DNA from: an uncultured Clostridia bacterium
Lineage (GTDB): Bacteria; Bacillota; Clostridia; Christensenellales; UBA1242
Direction: 5' to 3'
Assembly: GCA_934793215.1 (NCBI GenBank)
Contig: CAKVOP010000002.1
Span: forward strand, 62,001 to 126,000
Length of the DNA stretch: 64,000 bases
Position numbers and translations under genes: made by a program. Within the stretch, counting starts at the first letter, position 1; every line of letters begins with the position of its first letter. Positions 1 to 7,803 of the stretch are shown here, piece by piece. Under the pieces are notes generated by a model. That model was not told the origin of the DNA, made no database searches, and was given only the letters and a program-made list of their open reading frames with translations.

Positions 1-100
1 AAGTTTAAGAGTAATAAAACATACTGCTCGTTATTTTCTGCGGGTTGAATTTGCTTTTAAAATAAAATTTTATTTAATATTATATTTATATTTTAAATGC

Positions 101-129
101 TTGACAAAAGATTGTATATTTGATATAAT
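101..129 (+). promoter_or_regulatory. sigma-A promoter of rpsB-tsf
   Basis: TTGACA at 101-106 and TATAAT at 124-129 are separated by 17 bases. Both boxes match the consensus, so this is a strong housekeeping promoter. Transcription should start near 136, giving a leader of about 158 nt before rpsB. Confidence 0.85.
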
Positions 130-135
130 CCTTTC

Positions 136-280
136 GTCATTGGACAATAAGCACTCATAATATATTCAGTTGCAGTTGCCTAAAATTCTTATGCGAAAAG
201 CGATATAAGCATAACGATAAAGGAAATCCCTGAGGTCGCAACTCGGAGCGAGAAAATTATGAGGAAGGACAAAAACAAAA
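136..280 (+). promoter_or_regulatory. candidate structured leader of rpsB (S2 autoregulation?)
   Basis: The long untranslated leader can fold. TTATGC at 189-194 pairs with GCATAA at 209-214. AGTTGC at 168-173 or 174-179 can pair with GCAACT at 238-243 and close a multibranched domain. Ribosomal protein operons often carry leaders bound by their own product, so S2 binding is the natural guess. I matched it to no named leader family. Bases 1-100 hold no gene that I can see. Confidence 0.4.
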
Positions 281-293
281 GGAGGAAATTAAA

Positions 294-1199
294 ATGTCAG
301 TTATTTCAATGAAACAACTTCTAGAAGCAGGCGTTCACTTTGGTCACCAAACAAGAAAGTGGAACCCTAAAATGAAGAAATATATCTTCACTGCAAGAAA
401 TGATATCCATATCATCAATCTAGAACAAACATCAGAGCAAGTAGACAAGGCTTACACTTTTGTAAGAGATGTTGTTGCGTCTGGTAAAACAGTTCTTTTT
501 GTAGGAACTAAAAAACAAGCACAAGATGCTGTTAAAGAGGAAGCCGAGAGATGCGGAATGTATTATATCAATACAAGATGGCTTGGCGGTTGCCTTACAA
601 ACTTCAAAACTATTAAGTCAAGAATAGAAAGACTTAACAAACTCAACCAAATGGAAAAGGTTGGAGAATTTGATCTTCTTCCAAAGAAAGAAGTTGCTCT
701 TCTTAAAGCAGAAAGAGACAAACTTGAAAAGAACCTTGGCGGAATCAAGGAAATGAGAGAACTCCCAGGACTTGTATTTGTTGTTGACCCTAATGTAGAG
801 CACATTTGTGTTAACGAATGCCGTGTTCTTGGAATTCCTATGGTTGGACTTGTTGATACTAATGGTAATCCAGACGGAATCGCTTATGTTATTCCTGGAA
901 ATGATGATGCTATTCGTTCAGTTAAACTTATTGCTGGCGCAATGGCAGACGCTGTTATCGAAGCTAGAGAAGGCGTATCAATGAAGAAAGACGAAGATGA
1001 AGCAGAGGAAGAAATCGACCTCGAAAAAGCTCTTGCTGAAACTAAACCTAACCTTGAGATTGCTGAGGCTGGTGAAGAACGCAAAACCGCAAAAGGAAGA
1101 AAAAAAACTGCCAAAAAACCTGCAAAGAAAGAAGAAGTTAAGGCTGAAAAAGTTGAAGTAAAAACAGAAGAAACAAAAGTTGAATCAAAAGGAGAATAA
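294..1199 (+). CDS. rpsB: 30S ribosomal protein S2 with charged C-terminal tail
   Basis: Small-subunit protein S2, needed for S1 recruitment and 30S assembly. The first 230 residues are a standard S2, including the N-terminal GVHFGHQT and the NTRWLGG segment near 93-99. Residues from about 231 to 301 are an added low-complexity tail rich in Lys, Glu and Ala, so the protein is about 50-70 residues longer than most bacterial S2. The ATG follows a strong AGGAGG at a good distance. tsf starts 2 bases after the stop, the usual rpsB-tsf pair. Confidence 0.97.
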   Translation: MSVISMKQLLEAGVHFGHQTRKWNPKMKKYIFTARNDIHIINLEQTSEQVDKAYTFVRDVVASGKTVLFVGTKKQAQDAVKEEAERCGMYYINTRWLGGCLTNFKTIKSRIERLNKLNQMEKVGEFDLLPKKEVALLKAERDKLEKNLGGIKEMRELPGLVFVVDPNVEHICVNECRVLGIPMVGLVDTNGNPDGIAYVIPGNDDAIRSVKLIAGAMADAVIEAREGVSMKKDEDEAEEEIDLEKALAETKPNLEIAEAGEERKTAKGRKKTAKKPAKKEEVKAEKVEVKTEETKVESKGE

Positions 1200-1201
1200 T
1201 T

Positions 1202-1855
1202 ATGAATTTCACCGCTAAAGATGTTGCAGAACTTAGAGCAAAAACTAATGCAGGAATGATGGACTGCAAAAAAGCCCTCACTGAATGTGACGGAGATTTT
1301 GAAAAAGCTACGATTTGGCTTAGAGAGAAAGGTATCGCTGCCGCTGCTAAAAAGCAATCAAGAATTGCAAGTGAAGGAATTGTTACATCTTACATCCACA
1401 TGGGTGGAAAGATTGGTGTTCTCGTAGAAATCAACTGCGAAACAGACTTTGTTGCAAAAACTGATGCTTTCCAAGAAATTGGACATGATGTTGCTCTTCA
1501 AATTGCTGCTGCCGCACCAAAATATGTTAGAATTGAAGAAGTTCCTGTAGAAGAACTTGAAAAAGAGAAAGAGATTCTCCGTAACCAAGCTCTTAATGAA
1601 GGAAAGCCTGCCCAAATCATTGAGAAGATGGTTGAAGGTAGAGTTAAGAAATTTTATCAAGATGTTTGCCTTTTAGAGCAAGCGTTTGTTAAAGACCCAA
1701 ACATGACCATTCAACAATATATCAATGAAAAGACTCTTCAAATTGGAGAAAAAATTTCTATTAGAAGATTCACAAGATATGAAATGGGTGAAGGTCTTGA
1801 AAAGAGAAACGACAATCTTGCCGAAGAAGTTGCTAAACAAATGGCTGGTAAATAA
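1202..1855 (+). CDS. tsf: Elongation factor Ts (short form)
   Basis: Guanine nucleotide exchange factor for EF-Tu. The N-terminal UBA-like helix region (1-50) is followed by the invariant TDFVAK motif at 81-86, which contacts EF-Tu. At 217 residues it is the short form found in several thermophiles, cyanobacteria and Clostridia, missing part of the second core subdomain of the E. coli type (283 residues). It ends with a normal C-terminal helix, so it is not truncated by mutation. Cotranscribed with rpsB and closed by a terminator directly downstream. Confidence 0.96.
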   Translation: MNFTAKDVAELRAKTNAGMMDCKKALTECDGDFEKATIWLREKGIAAAAKKQSRIASEGIVTSYIHMGGKIGVLVEINCETDFVAKTDAFQEIGHDVALQIAAAAPKYVRIEEVPVEELEKEKEILRNQALNEGKPAQIIEKMVEGRVKKFYQDVCLLEQAFVKDPNMTIQQYINEKTLQIGEKISIRRFTRYEMGEGLEKRNDNLAEEVAKQMAGK

Positions 1856-1862
1856 TCAACAA

Positions 1863-1893
1863 AAAAATGACCACATTTTATGGTCATTTTTTT
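1863..1893 (+). terminator. Terminator of rpsB-tsf
   Basis: AAAAATGACCA (1863-1873) pairs with TGGTCATTTTT (1881-1891) around a 7-nt loop, with the T-run forming the 3 prime arm. Classic intrinsic terminator directly after tsf. Confidence 0.9.
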
Positions 1894-2015
1894 GTTTAAA
1901 TTTTACTTTTGAATAAAATTTTTCTTTATTCAAAAACATTTTCTTTGGCAAATTTGATTAAGAATCATAAATTAGAAATTTATCTTTAAAACAGTTCCTT
2001 TTTTGTTGTAATTAA

Positions 2016-2044
2016 TTGACAAATGTCGATTATTATGCTAAATT
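2016..2044 (+). promoter_or_regulatory. sigma-A promoter of glycosyltransferase operon
   Basis: TTGACA (2016-2021), 17-base spacer, TAAATT (2039-2044). It lies 33 bases before the glycosyltransferase start, which has AAGGGG as its ribosome binding site. Confidence 0.7.
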
Positions 2045-2076
2045 AATTGTACCACAAAAAAAGGGGAAATTAACTT

Positions 2077-3210
2077 ATGAAAATAACTATTGTTGCTGAT
2101 GTATTTGGACAAACCAACAATGGTACATCAGCTACGATTACAAGATTAATAGAACACATGCAGTCAAGAGGACATGAGGTTAAAGTCGTATCAACATACA
2201 ACGGAGATGGAGAGAATTATTATGTCGTTCCAAGTCGTAATTTTGGACCTTTTAATAATTACATAGAGAAAACCAATGGCGTGGCCCTAGGGAAACCAAT
2301 CAAATCTACTATTTGGGAGGCAATTAAAGGTGCAGATGTTGTGCATTTTGTATTGCCATTTAAAATGAGTAAATGTGGAATTAAGATGTGTATTGACCAT
2401 GATATTCCTTTCACATCAGCGTTTCACTGTCAACCTGAAAATATTACAAGCCATCTATGTTTACAAAAAGCCAAATTTGTAAATTATCTTATATACAAAC
2501 ATTTTAAACGCGATTTTTATAAGAAGGTGCCTATTGTTCATTGTCCAAGTATGTTTGTTGCAAACAAGCTTGCTCAATATAAATATCCTTGCAAAACTTT
2601 TGTAATTTCAAATGGAGTAAGAGACGAATTTGTTCCTACTCCAAGCGAAAAACCAAAGGAACTGAAAGACAAGTTCTGCATTATGATGTCTGGGAGATAT
2701 TCTAATGAAAAACGCCAAGATTTAATTATTAAAGCAGTAGGAAAAAGCAAATATAAAGATAAAATACAAATTATTTTAGCTGGAAATGGTCCTAAAAAGA
2801 AAAAGTATGAAAAAATGGGCAGAAAACTCCCAAATCCTCCTATACTTTGCTTTTTGACCAAAGATGAACTTATAAAAACAATCAATTATTGCGATTTATA
2901 CATTCATGCTTCTGATTTTGAAATTGAAGGTATCGGTTGTATGGAAGCTATTAGTTGCGGTATAGTTCCTGTTCTTTCAAACAGTAAAAATGCAGCGCTT
3001 TATCAATTTGCTTTGACTGATCAAAATTTGTTCAATGCAGGAGATGTGAAGGACCTTGCTCAAAAAATTGATTATTGGATTGAGCATCCAAAAGAGAAAA
3101 AAGAACTTGGTGAAAAATATGTTGAATTTATGAATCAATTTAAGATTGAAAACTGTATTGATCAAATGGAGGAAATGTTCAAATACGCTGTGAGTGAGGG
3201 GCAAAAATGA
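2077..3210 (+). CDS. GT4-family glycosyltransferase
   Basis: Retaining GT-B fold glycosyltransferase, probably transferring a sugar from a nucleotide donor to a membrane lipid. The N-terminal Rossmann half opens with KITIVADVF and a glycine/threonine-rich acceptor loop. The C-terminal half has a GRYSNEKRQD strand-loop (206-215) and the GT4 EX7E signature, Glu282 to Glu290, which holds the donor. It has no signal peptide or membrane helix. Its stop overlaps the start of the acyltransferase gene by 4 bases, so the two are translationally coupled. Glycolipid synthesis is inferred from that pairing; the sugar and acceptor cannot be read from sequence. It lies where pyrH usually sits between tsf and frr. 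Confidence 0.85.
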   Translation: MKITIVADVFGQTNNGTSATITRLIEHMQSRGHEVKVVSTYNGDGENYYVVPSRNFGPFNNYIEKTNGVALGKPIKSTIWEAIKGADVVHFVLPFKMSKCGIKMCIDHDIPFTSAFHCQPENITSHLCLQKAKFVNYLIYKHFKRDFYKKVPIVHCPSMFVANKLAQYKYPCKTFVISNGVRDEFVPTPSEKPKELKDKFCIMMSGRYSNEKRQDLIIKAVGKSKYKDKIQIILAGNGPKKKKYEKMGRKLPNPPILCFLTKDELIKTINYCDLYIHASDFEIEGIGCMEAISCGIVPVLSNSKNAALYQFALTDQNLFNAGDVKDLAQKIDYWIEHPKEKKELGEKYVEFMNQFKIENCIDQMEEMFKYAVSEGQK

Positions 3211-4028
3211 TTGATGAAGAGGGAAGAGTTTGGCCAGATAATCCGCACAAGCACTTGATGACTCCTCCAAAAAAGCGAAAGGACCTTGATTACAGCTACA
3301 AATACGAAAAGAAGAACCCTTTTTATAAATTATGGTCCTTCTTTTTAAGGATTTTGGCACTGATTTTCATTCCTATAATAAACCATTATGCTTATAGGTT
3401 CAAAATAACAGGAAAAAAGAATTTAAGGAAATTAAGAAAGACCGGTTTTGTTGCAGTTTCAAATCATGTTCTTCATATGGATGCAGCAATTATTGCCTCG
3501 TCAATTTTTAATACTAGAAAATGTTATTTTATTATGCTTGGTGAAAATTCAACTATTCCTGTTGCTGGTAGTATTTTAAGATCGCTTGGTGGGGTCCCAA
3601 TAGCGAGTGATACCTCAGGAACTATGAAATTTTTAAATTACTGCAACAAACTTATAAAAAAGAAAAAACCAATTCTTATTTTCCCAGAAGTTGCCATGTG
3701 GCATGGTTATAAAGGTATTCGTCCTTTTGAAGGTGGAGGATTTAGGCTTGCGACCAGCAACAATGTCCCAGTTTTACCCATCGTCATCACACTGAAATAT
3801 AGAAACAAAAAGAAAACTCGTTACAAGGCTTATTTCAAGATTTGTGACCCAATTTATCCAAACACTAAATTGAAGGGAAAACTGTCGGCTATGGAGTTAA
3901 CAGAAAGGACCCATGATGTATTTGTAAAAGAAAACCAAAATTTCTATAAAAATGAGAGAAAAAAACATCTGTTAAAAGTCGTAAAAAAATCTGTAAAACA
4001 ACAAAAACGCAGAAAAAACCTGCAATAA
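3207..4028 (+). CDS. PlsC-like lysophospholipid acyltransferase
   Basis: Membrane-associated acyltransferase of the 1-acyl-glycerol-3-phosphate family. It has a hydrophobic segment at about 44-60, the NHX4D catalytic motif as NHVLHMD (86-92), a second block ending GGVP (128-131), and the FPE motif at 159-161. The tail (about 240-273) is strongly basic. It starts inside the end of the glycosyltransferase gene (ATGA overlap). This is probably not the sole PlsC; its coupling to a GT4 enzyme suggests a role in an acylated glycolipid. Substrate unknown. Confidence 0.82.
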   Translation: MIDEEGRVWPDNPHKHLMTPPKKRKDLDYSYKYEKKNPFYKLWSFFLRILALIFIPIINHYAYRFKITGKKNLRKLRKTGFVAVSNHVLHMDAAIIASSIFNTRKCYFIMLGENSTIPVAGSILRSLGGVPIASDTSGTMKFLNYCNKLIKKKKPILIFPEVAMWHGYKGIRPFEGGGFRLATSNNVPVLPIVITLKYRNKKKTRYKAYFKICDPIYPNTKLKGKLSAMELTERTHDVFVKENQNFYKNERKKHLLKVVKKSVKQQKRRKNLQ

Positions 4029-4038
4029 TAAATATTGG

Positions 4039-4068
4039 GGGATAATTTATAAAGATTATCTCTTTTTT
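4039..4068 (+). terminator. Terminator after acyltransferase
   Basis: GGGATAAT (4039-4046) pairs, with one G-T wobble, with ATTATCTC (4055-4062), followed by a T-run. It separates the lipid gene pair from frr. Confidence 0.75.
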
Positions 4069-4118
4069 GTTTGCAAAATTGATCATTTTATTGTAAAATA
4101 CCTTACGAGGAGAATTTT

Positions 4119-4685
4119 ATGAACGAATTATATGAAGAAATTGAACTTTCTTGTCAAGAGGACATTGAAAAGATAATAAATCACCAATTAAGTGAATATT
4201 TAGTAATAAGGGCGGGTAGAGCCAATCCACATATTTTGGATAAAGTTATGATAGATTATTATGGCGTGCCTACTCCTATCAAGAATATGGCATCTATTTC
4301 TGTTCCAGAAGCAAGGATACTTGCTATTTCTGTTTGGGATCAAAGCCAACTTAAAAACATTTCAAAAGCTATTTCTATGGCTGATCTCGGCGTTACACCT
4401 AATGAAGACGGAAAGGTTATAAGACTTGTTTTTCCAATGTTGACCGAAGAAAGAAGAAAAGATATTGTTAAACAAATCAAAAAACTTGCAGAAGAAGCAA
4501 AGGTTGCTGTACGTAACGCAAGAAGAGATGCAATGGACCTCATCAAAGATTTAGAAAAAAATGGTGAGATTTCAGAGGACGAAAAGGCAGTTTTTGAAGA
4601 AAAAATTCAAAAATTGATTGACAACGCTTGTGATAAAATTGAAGATAATTATAAAATAAAAGAAAAAGAGATTATGGAGGTATGA
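4119..4685 (+). CDS. frr: Ribosome recycling factor
   Basis: RRF splits post-termination ribosomes together with EF-G. At 188 residues it has normal family length, with the long three-helix bundle and the inserted beta domain. The recognisable stretch RAGRANPHILD is near the N-terminus, and EEAKVAVRNARRDA lies in the C-terminal helix. AGGAG precedes the ATG. uppS follows after 33 bases, as in the usual frr-uppS-cdsA order. Confidence 0.96.
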   Translation: MNELYEEIELSCQEDIEKIINHQLSEYLVIRAGRANPHILDKVMIDYYGVPTPIKNMASISVPEARILAISVWDQSQLKNISKAISMADLGVTPNEDGKVIRLVFPMLTEERRKDIVKQIKKLAEEAKVAVRNARRDAMDLIKDLEKNGEISEDEKAVFEEKIQKLIDNACDKIEDNYKIKEKEIMEV

Positions 4686-4718
4686 CCTTTCTCTTTTTCA
4701 TAGCTAAAAAGGAAGGTT

Positions 4719-5414
4719 ATGTCAAAATCAAAACTTATTTGTCCTGAACATATTGCTATCATAATGGACGGAAACGGGAGATGGGCAACCAGAAGGGGCT
4801 TACCTCGGTCTTTGGGACACAAAGAAGGAGTGGTTAGCGTTGAAAAGACTATCAATGCTTGTTTGGACCTTGGAGTTAAAATCTGCACTTTTTTTGCGTT
4901 TTCAACTGAAAATTGGAAACGAAGCAAAGAAGAAATTGATGGTATTTTCTCACTGCTTCGAGACTATATTTCAAAAGAAGAAAATATCTTTATAAAGAAG
5001 CATGTAAAACTTGATTATATTGGTGTTCTAGATCCTTTCCCAGAAGATTTGAAAAAAGCGTTATTAGATACGAAAGAGAAAACGAAAGATTACGATAATT
5101 TAACTGTTATTTTTGCTCTTAATTACGGTGGAAGAGACGATTTAGTTCGTGCAATAAACAAGCACATTAATAATGGAGAGAAAGTAAACGAAAAAAGTCT
5201 GCTTTTAAGCCTTGATACTGGGGAATATCCAGAACCGGATATTGTAATAAGGACGAGTGGAGAACAGCGATTATCAAATTTCTTGTTGTATCAAATGGCT
5301 TATGCAGAGCTCTACTTCCCAAAAGTTTTATGGCCAGACTTCAACAAAAAACATCTAGTTAAAATTATAAAAAACTTTAATAAACGCGAAAGGAGATTTG
5401 GAGGAATCAAATGA
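4719..5414 (+). CDS. uppS: Undecaprenyl diphosphate synthase
   Basis: Cis-prenyltransferase that extends farnesyl diphosphate with isopentenyl diphosphate to C55, the lipid carrier for peptidoglycan. Catalytic Asp17 lies in IMDGNGRWA. The family motifs TFFAFSTENW and RTSGEQRLSNFLLYQ are intact. 231 residues, slightly shorter than B. subtilis UppS. The start follows AAGGAAGG. It overlaps cdsA by 4 bases, so the two are coupled. Confidence 0.95.
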   Translation: MSKSKLICPEHIAIIMDGNGRWATRRGLPRSLGHKEGVVSVEKTINACLDLGVKICTFFAFSTENWKRSKEEIDGIFSLLRDYISKEENIFIKKHVKLDYIGVLDPFPEDLKKALLDTKEKTKDYDNLTVIFALNYGGRDDLVRAINKHINNGEKVNEKSLLLSLDTGEYPEPDIVIRTSGEQRLSNFLLYQMAYAELYFPKVLWPDFNKKHLVKIIKNFNKRERRFGGIK

Positions 5415-6376
5415 AAAAAAGACTAATTTCAGGGGTGGTTTTCGTTTTAATAATCGCTCTCGGATTTGTTTTAAAATTTTATGTAAGCAACTACTTTTTT
5501 GACGCCATAATCCTTGCTGTCGCGGGGGTGGGAGCGTTTGAAGCTTCTAGAATTTTCTCAAAAATGAGTAAAGTTAACGATAAAATCATGTCGATGCTTT
5601 ATCCTGCTTTTGCAATGCTGACTGCGCTTTTATGTATACATTTCGATGATAAAATTGGAATAATATATACTATTGCTATTCTTGTTGGTTTAATGATTTT
5701 ATTCTTTCTTCTCACTTTTTGCGTGGCACTACTTAATAAGAATACCACAACTTTTGAGATGAAAAATCAAAATGTAGGTATTTCCAAATCTAAATATTGC
5801 ATAACAAAGGCTTTTAACACTATTTTAACCTTTATTTATCCATCTTTTTTGATTATGTTTTTGACATACATTAACCATTTTGAGGAGTTAAAGGGTTCTT
5901 TTGCTGGTATAGGTGATTTTGGTGGAAGATTGTCTTTGTTTGTACTTATTTTCACACTACTTGTTCCAATTATAACTGATACTTTTGCATATCTTACAGG
6001 TAGTATTTTTGGCGGGAAAAAGCTTGCACCTAGCGTAAGCCCCAATAAAACAATCTCAGGTGCGATTGGCGGAACTATTTGGTGTGTCGCTTTTGCCATC
6101 GTAACATTTTGCATTTTTAACGCTTTTTCTTCTTACGAAGTTGTTTTTTCAAATGCTGGTATTTCGATATGGAAAATTGCAATTATAGCCTTTGTAGGTT
6201 CAATAATCGGTCAGTGTGGAGATTTGTTTGAGAGTTATCTAAAACGCCAGGCGGGGGTTAAAGACTCTGGGAAAATCATGCCAGGACATGGTGGAATCCT
6301 CGATAGATTTGACTCACACATTGCTGTCGCACCAATTATGTTTATTGCATTTGCTATAATTTTTGCACTTATTTAA
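5411..6376 (+). CDS. cdsA: Phosphatidate cytidylyltransferase
   Basis: Makes CDP-diacylglycerol from phosphatidate and CTP at the membrane. It is a multi-pass protein with hydrophobic segments from residue 8 onward and ends with the CTP_transf_1 signature GVKDSGKIMPGHGGILDR. At 321 residues it is longer than the typical 260-280; the extra length is in a hydrophilic loop around 110-135. It starts inside uppS. dxr, which often follows cdsA in Firmicutes, is absent and rseP comes next. Confidence 0.93.
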   Translation: MKKRLISGVVFVLIIALGFVLKFYVSNYFFDAIILAVAGVGAFEASRIFSKMSKVNDKIMSMLYPAFAMLTALLCIHFDDKIGIIYTIAILVGLMILFFLLTFCVALLNKNTTTFEMKNQNVGISKSKYCITKAFNTILTFIYPSFLIMFLTYINHFEELKGSFAGIGDFGGRLSLFVLIFTLLVPIITDTFAYLTGSIFGGKKLAPSVSPNKTISGAIGGTIWCVAFAIVTFCIFNAFSSYEVVFSNAGISIWKIAIIAFVGSIIGQCGDLFESYLKRQAGVKDSGKIMPGHGGILDRFDSHIAVAPIMFIAFAIIFALI

Positions 6377-6387
6377 TCTTGCTTATT

Positions 6388-6417
6388 TTGACAATAAAGT
6401 GTATAAATTGGTACTAA
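6388..6417 (+). promoter_or_regulatory. candidate promoter of rseP
   Basis: TTGACA (6388-6393) and TACTAA (6412-6417) are separated by 18 bases. The -35 is perfect and the -10 is weak. Confidence 0.5.
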
Positions 6418-6471
6418 TTAAGTTGATATTAGAAATAAAAACTGGTAAAATAAGCGTGTAGGTGAGGTTTA

Positions 6472-7794
6472 ATGATAGTCCTTTATTTAATTCTAGCTCT
6501 ACTTGTGCTGCTTCTTATGGTTTTGGTTCATGAGTTTGGACACTATGTAATTGGTAGAATGTTAAATTTTAAAATAAATGAATTCTCAATAGGGTTTGGA
6601 AAAGCGATTTTTTCCAAAAAAAATAAACGCGGTGAGTTAATTTCTCTGCGCATTTTTCCGTTGGGTGGTTATTGTGCTTTTGCAGGGGAAGATGATGTGG
6701 AAGACGGAAATAAAGCAGATTCATTTAACAATCAAAAACCATGGAAGAGGATTCTTGTTTATCTTGCGGGAATAACATTCAATTTTGCTTTTGCTGTGAT
6801 TACCTCCGCAATATTACTTTGCACAATAGGTTATGACATTCCACAAGTTAAAATCGTGCAGTTAGATACAACTAAAATTACAGGATTTATAGATAATAGT
6901 TTAGTCTATGGTTATGACCCAGACGAAAGTCTTCAAGCTGGTGATATTATCTTGTCGGTTGATGGCAAAAAAATCGATTTTGCTTATGGAGAAAATTATA
7001 CAAATTTAATAACGAATCAATTTAAAGAATTTGGATTATTTCTTAAACAGGAACAAAAAAACGCAGAGGAGGCTGGCTTAACTTTTGATGAGAGAACAAG
7101 TTTTGAATCTTTCTTTACAACTCATTCATATAGTGCTGTTGTAAGGCGCAATGGTGAATATAAAGAAGTATCCATAGGGTTTTCGCAAATTGCTGTAAAC
7201 CAAAAAGTAAAAGATGAAAAAGGCGATGTTGTCTACGAAGAAGACGGTGTAACAGCAAAAATTGAAAAAGTTTATTTATATCTTAATGATGGAATATCGG
7301 GAGCATATCAGGTTAAAGTAGCTAAAGGAACAGATGGTTGGAATAATGCTCAAATTGAAATAATACAGCACTTTAAAGAGGGAACTGTCATGTCTGCCTA
7401 TGTTTATTCAGTGGGAGAAGCTATCGAAAGGGCTGTACCATTTTCTTTTGGGCTTGCATGGACTGTGCTTAAAAGTTTGTGGCAAATGATAACTTTCCAA
7501 CTTCCAATTTCTTCATTGGGTGGACCAATTACTACTATTGCAACAATCGCTCAGGTAGCCCAAGCAAATTTTGCGAACTTGCTTATATTAATACCATTAA
7601 TTTCAGCAAACCTCGCAATTTTCAACTTGTTGCCAATTCCAGCACTTGATGGAGCTCATGTTGTTTTCACAACTATTGAAGCCATAAGGAAAAAACCTAT
7701 TAAGAGAGAAGTTGAAAACATGATTCACACTGTTGGACTTTTCATCTTGCTTGGCTTTGTCGTTTTGGTTGACATTTTGCATTTCCTATTGTAA
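6472..7794 (+). CDS. rseP: Site-2 metalloprotease RseP/RasP
   Basis: Intramembrane zinc protease (M50) that clears signal peptides and anti-sigma factors. The first membrane helix carries the zinc motif HEFGH at 20-24. The C-terminal membrane part carries NLLPIPALDG, with the third zinc ligand Asp393. Between them lies a PDZ region with an extra insertion, so the protein is 440 residues against about 420 in B. subtilis. The last codons overlap the predicted promoter of the next gene. Confidence 0.94.
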   Translation: MIVLYLILALLVLLLMVLVHEFGHYVIGRMLNFKINEFSIGFGKAIFSKKNKRGELISLRIFPLGGYCAFAGEDDVEDGNKADSFNNQKPWKRILVYLAGITFNFAFAVITSAILLCTIGYDIPQVKIVQLDTTKITGFIDNSLVYGYDPDESLQAGDIILSVDGKKIDFAYGENYTNLITNQFKEFGLFLKQEQKNAEEAGLTFDERTSFESFFTTHSYSAVVRRNGEYKEVSIGFSQIAVNQKVKDEKGDVVYEEDGVTAKIEKVYLYLNDGISGAYQVKVAKGTDGWNNAQIEIIQHFKEGTVMSAYVYSVGEAIERAVPFSFGLAWTVLKSLWQMITFQLPISSLGGPITTIATIAQVAQANFANLLILIPLISANLAIFNLLPIPALDGAHVVFTTIEAIRKKPIKREVENMIHTVGLFILLGFVVLVDILHFLL

Positions 7795-7797
7795 AAT
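7769..7797 (+). promoter_or_regulatory. sigma-A promoter giving a leaderless polC-like mRNA
   Basis: TTGACA (7769-7774), 17 bases, TAAAAT (7792-7797). The ATG at 7804 lies exactly where transcription should begin, and no Shine-Dalgarno precedes it. The promoter lies inside the end of rseP. Confidence 0.7.
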
Positions 7798-7803
7798 TAA
7801 GAC

